NCBI GenBank assembly: GCA_030684355.1
Contig: JAUXTN010000038.1
Location: 62,001-126,000 of the forward strand
Length of the DNA: 64,000 nt
Source: Pseudomonadota bacterium
GTDB lineage: Bacteria > Myxococcota_A > UBA796 > SXON01
Direction: 5' to 3'
Shown here piece by piece: positions 26,516-34,858 of the stretch; position 1 is the stretch's first letter; every line of letters begins with the position of its first letter. Under the pieces are notes generated by a model. The model had not been told where the DNA came from and did no database searches. It saw only the letters and a program-made list of their open reading frames with translations. Made by a program: the position numbers and the translations under genes.

Positions 26516-27549
26516 GCCGCTCGTTCAAGGCGAGCCTGCTCGTCAAGGATCTCGGGGGGTTGTTCCTCTACTACCCGGGCCAGGCGATGGTGAACCGCGT
26601 GCCGCGGAAGGCGCTCGTGCGCGCGGCGGGGCTCGGGGGCGGCGTCGTGCGGCGCCTCGGGGACACGGAGATGCGCGACGAGCTCGAGCGCATCTACGCC
26701 GGTCGGCCGATGCCGCGCCCGGCGGACGAGATCCTCGCCGACGCCTACCGCCTCACGATGTTCAACGAGCTGGAGGTGCTGACCTACCCGGCGTTGGATC
26801 CCGACACGATCGGGGACACCTGCATCGTCGAAGGCCGCGAGCACCTCGACGCGGCGCGGGCTCGCGGCAAGGGCGCCATCGTGCTCATCGGGCACTTCGG
26901 CGCCAACCAGATGATCATGCCGGCGCTCGGCCACCTGGGCTACCCCATGAGCCAGCTCTCCGCGCCGCCGCCGGTGTGGGCCGAGATCCTCGCCGAGACC
27001 CGCACGACGCCGCTCTGGCGCAAGATCCTCGCGCGCCGGTGGGAGCTGGAGAAGCGCCTCCCGGTCAACCACATCAACGTCTTCCGCTTCCTGCGCCCGG
27101 CGTTCGAGTGCCTCGCGCGGAACGAGGTCCTGGGGCTCGCGTTCGACGGCGGCGGCGGCAAGAAGTGGGTGGAGGTCGACTTCCTCGGCCGCCGGGCGAA
27201 CCTCTCGGTCCAACCCGCGCAGATCTGGAAGAAGACGGGCGCCGCGCTGCTCCCGACCTACGTCATCCGGGAGCCGGGCGAGGCCCGCCACCGGGTCGTG
27301 ATCACGGAGGAGCTGCCGTGGCAGGGCACGGTGGAGAAGAGCTACCAGGCCTTCGTCGACCGCTTCCAGAGCTGGGTGTACCGCTGGCCGGAGCAATACC
27401 TCCACTTCCTCGCGATGCGCCGGAAGGTGCGCGCGACGGACGTGACCCCGTTCTTCCAGGACTATCCGCCGGCGGCGGGGCAGCTCACGCCCGAAGCGGC
27501 CGAGGAGCGCTTGAAGCGGGCAGGGGAGTGGCGGGACCTCGGGGAGTAG
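26512..27549 (+). CDS. LpxL/HtrB-like lysophospholipid acyltransferase family protein
   Basis: The sequence KGAIVLIGHFGANQMIMPAL matches the H-x4-D/E-type block of the LpxL/HtrB family in form (His-Phe-Gly-Ala-Asn), with a later LAFDGGGGKKWVEVDFLGR corresponding to the block that carries the acceptor-binding residues, and AALLPTYVIREPGEARHRV. Length 345 suits a lipid A or phospholipid acyltransferase, presumably at the inner membrane. Coupled to the upstream acyl-CoA synthetase. The acceptor lipid is unknown. Confidence 0.8.
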   Translation: MSRSFKASLLVKDLGGLFLYYPGQAMVNRVPRKALVRAAGLGGGVVRRLGDTEMRDELERIYAGRPMPRPADEILADAYRLTMFNELEVLTYPALDPDTIGDTCIVEGREHLDAARARGKGAIVLIGHFGANQMIMPALGHLGYPMSQLSAPPPVWAEILAETRTTPLWRKILARRWELEKRLPVNHINVFRFLRPAFECLARNEVLGLAFDGGGGKKWVEVDFLGRRANLSVQPAQIWKKTGAALLPTYVIREPGEARHRVVITEELPWQGTVEKSYQAFVDRFQSWVYRWPEQYLHFLAMRRKVRATDVTPFFQDYPPAAGQLTPEAAEERLKRAGEWRDLGE

Positions 27550-27643
27550 CGGCGGCCGCGGCGACGTGAGCGCCAGCGCCGCGCGGGCGCCGCAGGACCA
27601 ACTCCCAGGAAGGGCCCGCTCGCCTGCGCGCGCACGCCCTCGT

Positions 27644-29545
27644 TCAGCGCGCCCCCGGGCCCCCGGTGTAGCCCCGATCGTTCCGAGAGCCGTCGGGATC
27701 GCCCCAGTCGATGTAGCCGGAGGGGCCGTCGCCGTCGTCGGGGCCGCTGTCCACGGCGGGCGAGTCGGCGCCGAGCGTGTAGAGGTCGTCGGTGGGGTCG
27801 CCGTCGTCCGTGTAGCGGTCGAACCGCGGGTCCGCGACGAGGTTCTCGCCCGCGTCCGCGCACCGGCCGAGCTCCAGGTCGTCGCCGTCGTTCTCGTACG
27901 CGAGGGTGTGGGCGATCTCGACGCCGCGGGCATCCTCGCCGCTGCACGAGACCCCGTTGCGCCCGGCGGACCAGGCGACGACGTTCGAGCCGAGGTACAC
28001 CGAGGAGTCCCAGCTGGGCCGGAGGTAGAGGCCGCCGCCGTCCCCGCTGGCCTCGTTGCCGACGAGCGTGTTGTTGGCGACCACGAGCGAGACGGCGCTC
28101 CCGGAGATCGCGAGCCCCCCGCCCTCGTTGCCGGCACGGTTGCCGACGAGGAGCAGGTTGCGGACGAGGCCCGCGGGGGCTCCGTCCAGCGCGATGGCGC
28201 CGCCCTGCCACCCGGCCTGGTTGGCCTGGAAGACGGCGCCGTCGAGGGTGGCGTCCGTGCTGCGTCCGAAGAAGGCGCCGCCGGCGTCGTCGGCGACGTT
28301 GTCGGTGAAGGTAGAGCCGTCCACGTCGAGGGTGGTGGTGTCCGTCGCGAGCGCCCCGCCGTCCCCCGCGACGTTGTCGGACCACGTGCTCCCGCGGTCG
28401 TGGACGGTCCCTCCGTACGCGTAGACCGCGCCGCCCTCGTCCGCCGCGGTGTTCCCCTCCAGCACGCACCCGTCGAGCGTGAGGGTCCCCCCGTCGAGCG
28501 CGATGGCCCCGCCGTTCTCGGCGGAGGTGTTCGACGACAGGCGCACGGCCGTGAGCGTCACCGCGCCGCCCTCGATTTGCACGGCGCCGCCGTCTCCCGT
28601 GGCCGGCCGGGCCCCGGCCAGCGTCAGCGTGTCGAGGTCGAGCCGCCCGGTGCCGCCGACGGTGAAGGCGCGGCCGCCGGCGGGCGGGGTGAGCACGACG
28701 TCGCCTGCGGTGTCGCCCGCGCCGCGCACGGTGACGGTGCCGCTGTCCCACGACACGGCCGCCGCGTGGGTTCCGGGCAGGAGCACCACGGTTCGGCAGA
28801 CGACGTCGAGCTGCGCGAGGGCCTGGTCGAGCGTGCCGAAGGGCGTGGCCGCGGTCCCGTCGCCGGTCTCCGCGCCGCTCGCCTCCACCAGCAGCGGGTA
28901 GGCCGTGGCGTCGGCGTCGTCGCAGTCCCCGCCGGCGTCGCACGGGGAGTGGCCGTCGCGGTCGTCGTCGCGGTCGTCCGCCACCCCCGAGCAGTCCTCG
29001 TCGACGCCGTCGCACGCCTCGGCCGCCCCGGGGTGGACCGAGGTGTCGCCATCGTCACAATCGCCGTCGGCCTCCGAGAAGCCGTCGGCATCGTCGTCCA
29101 CGGTGTCCGCGGGCTCGGTGTCGCCGGTCTCGCCGGTGTCGCCGGTGTCCCCCGAGTCCACGCTCCCCTGGTCCACCCCCACGGCCACGAGCGGGACCTC
29201 CAGCACGGGCCGGTCGGGATCGTCGGAGCGGATCTCCAGCCGCGCCTGCGCCGACCCCGTGACCTCGGGCGCGAACGCGATCTCCACGAGGGAGGTCGCC
29301 CCGGCGAACAGGTCCGCGGTGTCCGCGCTCCGCACCGACCACGCCGGGTCCGCGCCGTGCGCGAGCCCGATCCCGTGGATGTCCGCGATGCCGGGCCCCT
29401 GGTTGATGATGGTGATCGTCGCCAGGCCCACCTGCCCGATCGCGACCGTGCCTAGATCGAGCGCGCCCGGCGACGCCTCGACGCCGGAGCCGTCCGTCGT
29501 GGCGACACACCCGGACAGGAGCAGGAGTTGGAGGAGGCGGGACAT
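27644..29545 (-). CDS. Lipoprotein with HYDIN-like, metal-binding and right-handed beta-helix domains
   Basis: Start ATG 29545 gives MSRLLQLLLLSGCVATTDG, lipobox LSGC. Residues about 25-125 are an Ig-like choice-of-anchor-D/HYDIN domain (LDLGTVAIGQVGLATITI ... ARLEIRSDDPDRPVLEVPL). An Asp-rich linker and MopE-like motif (DGDCDDGDTSVHPGAAEACD) follow. The remaining 400 residues form a right-handed parallel beta-helix built from turns such as NTSAENGGAIALDGGTLTL, NTAADEGGAVYAYGG and NQAGWQGGAIALDG. This resembles polymorphic outer-membrane or choice-of-anchor surface proteins in myxobacteria. No catalytic residues seen. Confidence 0.85.
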   Translation of the reverse strand: MSRLLQLLLLSGCVATTDGSGVEASPGALDLGTVAIGQVGLATITIINQGPGIADIHGIGLAHGADPAWSVRSADTADLFAGATSLVEIAFAPEVTGSAQARLEIRSDDPDRPVLEVPLVAVGVDQGSVDSGDTGDTGETGDTEPADTVDDDADGFSEADGDCDDGDTSVHPGAAEACDGVDEDCSGVADDRDDDRDGHSPCDAGGDCDDADATAYPLLVEASGAETGDGTAATPFGTLDQALAQLDVVCRTVVLLPGTHAAAVSWDSGTVTVRGAGDTAGDVVLTPPAGGRAFTVGGTGRLDLDTLTLAGARPATGDGGAVQIEGGAVTLTAVRLSSNTSAENGGAIALDGGTLTLDGCVLEGNTAADEGGAVYAYGGTVHDRGSTWSDNVAGDGGALATDTTTLDVDGSTFTDNVADDAGGAFFGRSTDATLDGAVFQANQAGWQGGAIALDGAPAGLVRNLLLVGNRAGNEGGGLAISGSAVSLVVANNTLVGNEASGDGGGLYLRPSWDSSVYLGSNVVAWSAGRNGVSCSGEDARGVEIAHTLAYENDGDDLELGRCADAGENLVADPRFDRYTDDGDPTDDLYTLGADSPAVDSGPDDGDGPSGYIDWGDPDGSRNDRGYTGGPGAR

Positions 29546-29780
29546 GCGCAACCCAATGCAAGCAGGCAGGGAGGTGCCGTTCGTCTGCCTGTGACCTTGG
29601 GGTACATAGTGTGGGTCCGTGGCGGCGTCGAACCAACGACGCGGCCGACCGTACGCCCCTCGTTCAGTTGGGGGTGTAAGTGTCGCGTCAGTGTCAGGCT
29701 GCGGGCCGGGTCCGGGCCGGGGGAGCGGGGGCGCGACAGCGCAGGCGGCGCGCGCTAGAAGGCGCGCCTGGAGGGTTTCC
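29546..29780. other. Divergent intergenic region, 235 bp
   Basis: Lies between the divergent beta-helix lipoprotein and MaoC genes. It is less GC-rich than its surroundings (ggtacatagtgtggg at about 29602) and should hold both promoters. AGGCAG/CTGCCT short inverted repeats are visible near 29567-29592. No ORF or RNA gene recognised. Confidence 0.4.
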
Positions 29781-30245
29781 ATGGCTACGCGAATCGACGG
29801 AAAGGACGGGCTCCTCTCGCTCAGCGGCACCGCGCTCGGCAGCTCGGAGTGGGCGACGATGACCTACGAGCGCATCGTTGCGTTCGCAGACGCCACCGGG
29901 GATCACCAGTGGATCCACGTCGACCGGGAGCGCATCGCGAAGGAGTCGCCCTACGGCGCGCCGATCGCCCACGGTTACCTCACCCTGTCATTGGTGGCCG
30001 GGCACTTCTTCGACGTGCTGGAGCTCGCCGGGTTCGCCATGATCATCAACTACGGCGCCAACAAGGTGCGCTTCCCCTCGCCGCTGAAGGAGGGGGATCG
30101 CTACCGCCTCTCCCTCACGCTCGGCGAGGTGAAGGAGGCCGGCGCCTGGTACGAGGCGATCTTCCTCGCCACGATCGAGATCGAGGGCGGCAAGAAGCCC
30201 GCGTGTGTCGCGGAGTGCGTGTACCGGCTGCAGCCGGCGGCCTAG
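29781..30245 (+). CDS. MaoC-like (R)-specific enoyl-CoA hydratase
   Basis: The hydratase-2 motif is clear: FADATGDHQWIHVDRERIAK carries the catalytic Asp and, after the loop, the His of the hotdog-fold dehydratase, with SPYGAPIAHGYLTLSLV following. Length 154 is standard for single-domain MaoC proteins. It hydrates trans-2-enoyl-CoA to the (R)-3-hydroxyacyl-CoA or does the reverse. Start ATG 29781 follows GAGGGTTTCC. It is monocistronic here. Confidence 0.9.
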   Translation: MATRIDGKDGLLSLSGTALGSSEWATMTYERIVAFADATGDHQWIHVDRERIAKESPYGAPIAHGYLTLSLVAGHFFDVLELAGFAMIINYGANKVRFPSPLKEGDRYRLSLTLGEVKEAGAWYEAIFLATIEIEGGKKPACVAECVYRLQPAA

Positions 30246-30302
30246 TCCGGGGCGGCTCGGGGTTCCCGGCGGGCCCGGGGATCCCGGCAGCACGCGGTTC
30301 CC

Positions 30303-30342
30303 GGGGGGCGTTGCGGGGGGCGGCGGAGCCCCCCGCCCCAAG
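30303..30342 (-). repeat. Dispersed GC-rich palindrome, copy A
   Basis: Read on the minus strand it starts CTTGGGGCGGGGGG, then a short spacer, then GCCCCCCGCAACGCCCC. It lies between the convergent MaoC and hypothetical secreted-protein genes. Shares the 14-mer CCCCGCAACGCCCC (here 30305-30318, reverse) with copies at 40.6, 46.3 and 59.2 kb. Just upstream are three GGNTCCCGG repeats at 18 bp spacing (30261-30305). Confidence 0.75.
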
Positions 30343-30367
30343 ATTTCGCCGCGCTAGAACCGGAGCG

Positions 30368-31054
30368 CTAGAACTCGTCCTTCTTGATCGCCTTCGTCAT
30401 GTCCTTGATGTAGGCCGGGACGATGTTGAACCAGTAATTGCGGTAGCCGCTGCCGCCCGGCTTCTCGCACACGCGCTCGGTCGAGATGACGGTCTTCTTG
30501 TCGAGCTCGATGAAGGTCGGCCACGCGCAGACCTCCTTGTCGGGCTGGGAGAAGCGGTCCATGATGAAGACCATCGCGACGCCCTTCTTGGTCTTCACCT
30601 TGTACTTCTTGACCATCTCCTGGATGATCGTGGCGTTCAGCTCGACGGGCGTGTTCTTCGCGTCGTAGATGGACTCGAAGAAGATGTCGCCCTTGCGCTG
30701 GGTCTGGCCGGCCGGGGTGGGCAGGTCGACGACGATCTCGCGCTGCAGCGCCTTCTCGATGTCCTCGACGTACTCGTTCACCGCCATGGCGTTCCAGTCG
30801 GCGATGAGCTGGTCCCAGGCGTCCTTCGGCTTCTTGAAGCGGGTCACGACGTCGCCGAGGCCACCGCCCGGGTCCCAGAACACGCGCTCCTCGGGATCCT
30901 CGAACGTCTCCGGCGTGAAGATGCGCACGCGGGAGTAGTCGAGGCCCAACCAGACCATGTCGGGGGCGGATTGAAGCTGGCTCGTGAGCTGGCCGGCGGC
31001 GGCGTCGGGCGTGACCGCCAGGAGCGCCAGGACCGGGAGGCAGAGGAACCACAT
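30368..31054 (-). CDS. Hypothetical secreted protein, 228 aa
   Basis: Signal peptide MWFLCLPVLALLAVTPDAAA, then an alpha/beta-looking domain with DYSRVRIFTPETFEDPEERV, FKKPKDAWDQLIADWN, DIEKALQREIVVDLP and KKGVAMVFIMDRFSQPDKEV. The composition is unusually Lys-rich for this window (KKYKVKTKKGVAMV). The stop-codon context gcgctagaac occurs twice 15 bp apart (30351 and 30366). No family recognised; export to the periplasm is the only supported inference. Confidence 0.75.
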   Translation of the reverse strand: MWFLCLPVLALLAVTPDAAAGQLTSQLQSAPDMVWLGLDYSRVRIFTPETFEDPEERVFWDPGGGLGDVVTRFKKPKDAWDQLIADWNAMAVNEYVEDIEKALQREIVVDLPTPAGQTQRKGDIFFESIYDAKNTPVELNATIIQEMVKKYKVKTKKGVAMVFIMDRFSQPDKEVCAWPTFIELDKKTVISTERVCEKPGGSGYRNYWFNIVPAYIKDMTKAIKKDEF

Positions 31055-31257
31055 GCGGGAGATCTCCAGGCGCCCGGGGGCCGGGCGAATTCGGGGCGCG
31101 ACGATAGCCCGGCTCGCGGCGACTGGCGACCACCACGCGCGGGCTCCCGCGATGAAGCACAGCCCGCGGGGAACACGGTGGACGGTTCCATTCGTGACAT
31201 CCCGTCCGACCCGCGATTCGCGCCGACGTCCCTACCTTGGTCCGCGAGGGGAGACAC
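31055..31257. other. Divergent intergenic region, 203 bp
   Basis: Separates the hypothetical secreted-protein gene from the SDR gene and must contain both promoters. A GAGGGGAG ribosome site (31246-31253) precedes the SDR start. No other structure recognised. Confidence 0.4.
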
Positions 31258-32064
31258 ATGCCCGAACAGAAGGTCCTCGAGCGTCCGCCGCAGCACCAGG
31301 AGCCGCCCGGCACCGAGTCGGCGATGAAGCCGAAGCCCGTCGCCCGGAGGCAGCGCACCCCGAGCGGGAAGCTCGAGGGCAAGGTCGCCATCGTGACCGG
31401 CGGGGACAGCGGCATCGGGCGGGCCGTCTCCATCATGTTCGCCGAGGAGGGCGCCGACGTGGCGGTGGTCTACCGCGAGTCGCATGGCGACGCGGAGGCG
31501 ACGAAGACGCTCGTCGAGGCCGAGGGGCGGCGGTGCATCCTCGTCGCGGGTGACCTCGGGAACCCCACCTTCGGTCAAGAGGTGGTGGACCGCACGCTCG
31601 CGGCCTTCGGGCGTCTCGACGTGCTCGTCAACAACGCGGCGGAGCAGCACGTGGTCGACCGCCCCGAGGACATCCCCACCGAGCAGATCGAGCGCACGTT
31701 CCGCAGCAACATCTTCTCCATGTTCTACCTGACGAAGGCGGCGCTCCCCCACATGCAGTGCGGCGCCTCCGTCATCAACACCACCTCGATCACCGCGTGG
31801 CGCGGCAGCGAGCACCTGCTCGACTACTCGGCCACCAAGGGCGCGATCGTGTCGTTCACCCGCTCGCTCGCGCGGATGGTCGCGGACCGAGGGATCCGCG
31901 TGAACGGCGTGGCGCCGGGCCCCATCGGGAAGGACACCCTGCTCGGGCGCCCGGGCGACCCCGCGGAGGTCGCGCCCTGCTACGTGTTCCTCGCCTCCGA
32001 GGACGCCTCCTACATGACGGGGCAGTTCCTGCACCCGAACGGCGGGGAGATCGCGGGGACGTAG
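31258..32064 (+). CDS. YghA/YhdF-like short-chain dehydrogenase with shortened substrate loop
   Basis: Start ATG 31258 with a good ribosome site. An N-terminal extension (EQKVLERPPQHQEPPGTESA) of the kind found in general-stress SDRs precedes the Rossmann motif TGGDSGIG (47-54). NNAA, a Ser-containing NTTSITAW, and Tyr190/Lys194 in YSATKGA complete the catalytic set. After VAPGPI (Ile223) the sequence passes directly to GKDTLLGRPGDPAEVAPCYV. Relatives normally have about 16-18 more residues there, forming the substrate-binding lid. The protein should bind NAD(P) but may be altered in substrate range or activity. Confidence 0.88.
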   Translation: MPEQKVLERPPQHQEPPGTESAMKPKPVARRQRTPSGKLEGKVAIVTGGDSGIGRAVSIMFAEEGADVAVVYRESHGDAEATKTLVEAEGRRCILVAGDLGNPTFGQEVVDRTLAAFGRLDVLVNNAAEQHVVDRPEDIPTEQIERTFRSNIFSMFYLTKAALPHMQCGASVINTTSITAWRGSEHLLDYSATKGAIVSFTRSLARMVADRGIRVNGVAPGPIGKDTLLGRPGDPAEVAPCYVFLASEDASYMTGQFLHPNGGEIAGT

Positions 32065-32098
32065 GCGCGGCGGTCACAGCGGGCGACCGATCCGGCGC

Positions 32099-33049
32099 TC
32101 AGCCCGTGTCCTCGTCCCCGAGCCGCTCGCGCCGGAAGGAGAAGGTGCGCTCCTCGCCGTCGCGCTCGACCACGAGATCCACGCGGCTGCCCTCGCGGCC
32201 CGTGCCGAGGGTGATGAAGGCGTCGTCCGAGAGCCCCGCGGTCGGCTCCCCGTCGATCGCGACGATGATGTCTCCCACCGCGAGCCCGGCCTCCTCGGCG
32301 GGGGTGTCCGCGTGCACGAGCGTGATGCGGGCGCCGTCCTCGCGCATGCGGAAGCCGATGCCCATGCCCGCGATGGGGGTGTCGTCGACGATGAGCTCGA
32401 CGCTCCGAGCGTCGAATGCGGTCACGACGACGGGTGCGCTGCGGCGGGTGAGCAGACCGTCCTGGTAGACCGCGCGCACGGTGCACGTGCCCGACCGCGC
32501 GCTGGCGGTGAAGGCGCCGCTCTCGTCCGTGCGGGCGCGGGCGCCGCACACGAACACGCTCGTGTTCGCGACGGGCTCCCCGTCGGGGTTCCGCACCGCC
32601 CCCACGACCTCCCAGCCCTCTCCGCCGAGCCGGCAGGTCTCGACGTCGCCGGGCTCGGCTTCGAGGCGGCCGAGCTGCACCGCGGGGGCCCCCTCGCGCT
32701 GCCAGTAGAGGGTCCAGCTCCCGGCGGGGACCTGCAGGGAGAGGTCCTCCCCGGAGGAGAGGACGTCCCCCCGGCCCATCGCGACGAGGCTCCCGGGGGT
32801 GCCGTCGCCGTCGTACGCGCAGCGGATCGTGGCGGTCTCGGCCCCCTCGCGGACCACGCGGCGCTCCTCGGGCTCGCGCTGGTCCCGGCCCGCCGTCACC
32901 CGCGGCAGCTTCCGCCCCCCGAACGAGCGCGTGAAGGGGCTCTTTTCCACCGTCGCGGCGAGCCAGAGGCCGAACGTCAGGGCGAGCACCGTCGCCGCCG
33001 CGAGGATCCACACGCGGCGCCGCGGCTTCGAGTCGCCCGGCGCGCTCAT
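32099..33049 (-). CDS. Membrane-anchored PDZ protein with carboxypeptidase-regulatory-like domain
   Basis: A cytoplasmic basic start (SKPRRRV) and one membrane helix (WILAAATVLALTFGLWLA) are followed by about 80 residues of unknown fold, a transthyretin-like carboxypeptidase-regulatory domain (VVGAVRNPDGEPVANTSVFV ... TDESGAFTASA) and a C-terminal PDZ domain (GIGFRMREDGARITLVHADT then AEEAGLAVGDIIVAIDGEP). PDZ domains bind protein C-termini; no protease domain is attached. It overlaps by 4 bases with a 36-codon ORF upstream. Confidence 0.8.
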   Translation of the reverse strand: MSAPGDSKPRRRVWILAAATVLALTFGLWLAATVEKSPFTRSFGGRKLPRVTAGRDQREPEERRVVREGAETATIRCAYDGDGTPGSLVAMGRGDVLSSGEDLSLQVPAGSWTLYWQREGAPAVQLGRLEAEPGDVETCRLGGEGWEVVGAVRNPDGEPVANTSVFVCGARARTDESGAFTASARSGTCTVRAVYQDGLLTRRSAPVVVTAFDARSVELIVDDTPIAGMGIGFRMREDGARITLVHADTPAEEAGLAVGDIIVAIDGEPTAGLSDDAFITLGTGREGSRVDLVVERDGEERTFSFRRERLGDEDTG

Positions 33050-33156
33050 GCCCCCGATCGGCGGGCCCGGAGGCGGGCGGCGACGTCCTCGGGGAGCACG
33101 CAGCGTCGGAGGCCGAGCGCGGCCAGGATCGAGGGCGGAACACGGAACTCGTTCAT
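33046..33156 (-). CDS. Candidate 36-aa leader-type ORF coupled to the PDZ gene
   Basis: ATG 33156 opens MNEFRVPPSILAALGLRRCV and continues LPEDVAARLRARRSGA, ending at TGA that overlaps the PDZ gene ATG (ATGA). GGTGAG lies 6-11 bases before its start. Nothing else fills this gap to the release factor gene. Its reality rests only on the coupling geometry and helical-looking peptide. Confidence 0.35.
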   Translation of the reverse strand: MNEFRVPPSILAALGLRRCVLPEDVAARLRARRSGA

Positions 33157-33177
33157 CGAGCGCTCACCACCCCGGGA

Positions 33178-34785
33178 CTATAGCGGCTCGACCTCGTAGA
33201 GCACCATGCCGGGGTTCTCGCGCTGGGCGTATTGCAGCGGCCAGATGCTCTCGGAGAGGACGACGGGGCGGCCGTGGCGGTCCTGCACGACGTTGTAGTC
33301 CCGGCGCGCCATCATCCAGGCGAGGCCCTTGGGGTCTCCCCCGATCCAGCGGGCGAAGCGGAAGGGGCTCGTGTCGAGCACCGCCTTCACGCCGTACTCG
33401 GTCTCCAGGCGGGAGAGGAGCACCTCGAACTGGAGCTGGCCGACCGCGCCCAGGTACGGGTCCTGCTCGCCGATCTCGGGCCGGATGAAGAGCTGGATGG
33501 CGCCCTCCTGGGAGAGCTGGGTCAGCCCCGCCACGAGGTGCTTGCGCTTGAGGGGGTCCTTCAGCTTCACCCGCGCGAAGTGCTCCGGCGCGAAGCGGGG
33601 GATGCCCTCGTAGGCGAGCGGCTCGCCGACGTAGAGGGTGTCCCCGATGCGGAGCTGGCCGGGATCGAAGAGGCCCACGACGTCGCCGGGCCAGGCCTCT
33701 TCCACGAGCACGCGCTCCTGGGCCAGGAAGCTGTGCGGCTTGGAGAGGCGGACGGTCTCTCCGGTGCGCTGCACCTTCACGTCCATCCCGCGCTCGAACC
33801 GCCCGGACTGCACCCGGAGGAACGCCACGCGGTCGCGGTGGCGCGGGTTCATGTTCGCCTGGATCTTGAAGATGAAGCCCGTGAAGCTCGGATCCTCGGG
33901 CATCCGCATCACGCCCGTGCTCGCCCGCGGGCGCGGCCCCGGCGCCATGTCGACCATCGCCTCGAGGAACGGCTGGACGCCGAAGTTCGTCATGGCGGAG
34001 CCGAAGAACACGGGGGTCTGCTTGCCGGCGAGGAACTTGTCGCGGTCGTAGGTCTCGCCGGCGCCGTTGAGGAGCTCGAGCTCGTCGATGAGCTGGACCG
34101 CGAGCTTCTCCTCGAGGTCCTCGGGGCGGATGCGCTCCTGCTCCACGAGGTCGGTGCCGCGGTTGCCGCCGGTGAAGCGCAGCACGTCCCCCGAGCTCCG
34201 CTCGGCGACGCCCACGAACTCCCTGCCGCTGCCGACGGGCCAGTTCACCGCGGCGCACTGGATGCCGAGCGCGGCGCCCACGTCGTCGAGGAGCTGGAGG
34301 GGCTCGATGCCCTCGCGGTCGCACTTGTTGATGAGGGTGAGGACGGGGATGCCGCGCATGCGGCACACGTCGAAGAGCTTGCGGGTGCGGTCCTCGACGC
34401 CCTTCGCGTTGTCGATGAGCATGACCGCGCAGTCCACCGCCGCGAGCACGCGGTAGGTGTCCTCGGAGAAGTCGGCGTGGCCCGGCGTGTCGAGCAGGTT
34501 GAGGCGCTTGCCGCGGTAGTCGAACTGGAGCACCGAGGAGGTGATCGAGATGCCGCGCTCCTTCTCCATCGCCATCCAGTCGGAGACCGCGTGGCGGCTC
34601 GCCTTGCGCGACTTGACCGCGCCGGCCATGTGGATGGCGCCCCCGTAGAGGAGGAGCTTCTCCGTGAGGGTCGTCTTGCCGGCGTCCGGGTGGGAGATGA
34701 TCGCGAAGGTGCGGCGACGCGCAGCTTCGTTGGCGACGGCCTCGGCGGCGGTCGTGGCGGCTGCATCGGCGAGAGAGGTGTCCAT
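33178..34785 (-). CDS. prfC: Peptide chain release factor 3
   Basis: Translational GTPase with all G motifs: G1 ISHPDAGKTT (30-39), G3 DTPGHADF (99-106) and G4 NKCD (153-156). The full-length C-terminal region carries RF3-type sequence (PLQYAQRENPGMVLYEVEP). At 535 residues the length matches RF3, and SRKASRHAVSDWMAMEKERG is the family's diagnostic switch-I region. RF3 recycles RF1/RF2 from the ribosome after peptide release. A GGTTAG element lies 12-17 bases before ATG 34785. Confidence 0.97.
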   Translation of the reverse strand: MDTSLADAAATTAAEAVANEAARRRTFAIISHPDAGKTTLTEKLLLYGGAIHMAGAVKSRKASRHAVSDWMAMEKERGISITSSVLQFDYRGKRLNLLDTPGHADFSEDTYRVLAAVDCAVMLIDNAKGVEDRTRKLFDVCRMRGIPVLTLINKCDREGIEPLQLLDDVGAALGIQCAAVNWPVGSGREFVGVAERSSGDVLRFTGGNRGTDLVEQERIRPEDLEEKLAVQLIDELELLNGAGETYDRDKFLAGKQTPVFFGSAMTNFGVQPFLEAMVDMAPGPRPRASTGVMRMPEDPSFTGFIFKIQANMNPRHRDRVAFLRVQSGRFERGMDVKVQRTGETVRLSKPHSFLAQERVLVEEAWPGDVVGLFDPGQLRIGDTLYVGEPLAYEGIPRFAPEHFARVKLKDPLKRKHLVAGLTQLSQEGAIQLFIRPEIGEQDPYLGAVGQLQFEVLLSRLETEYGVKAVLDTSPFRFARWIGGDPKGLAWMMARRDYNVVQDRHGRPVVLSESIWPLQYAQRENPGMVLYEVEPL

Positions 34786-34858
34786 GTGGCGCCGGGCTAA
34801 CCGGTAGAACCCGCCGCCGCGCCCCCGAGTCCGCCATCAGCCGATTAGGGAGGGCGGG

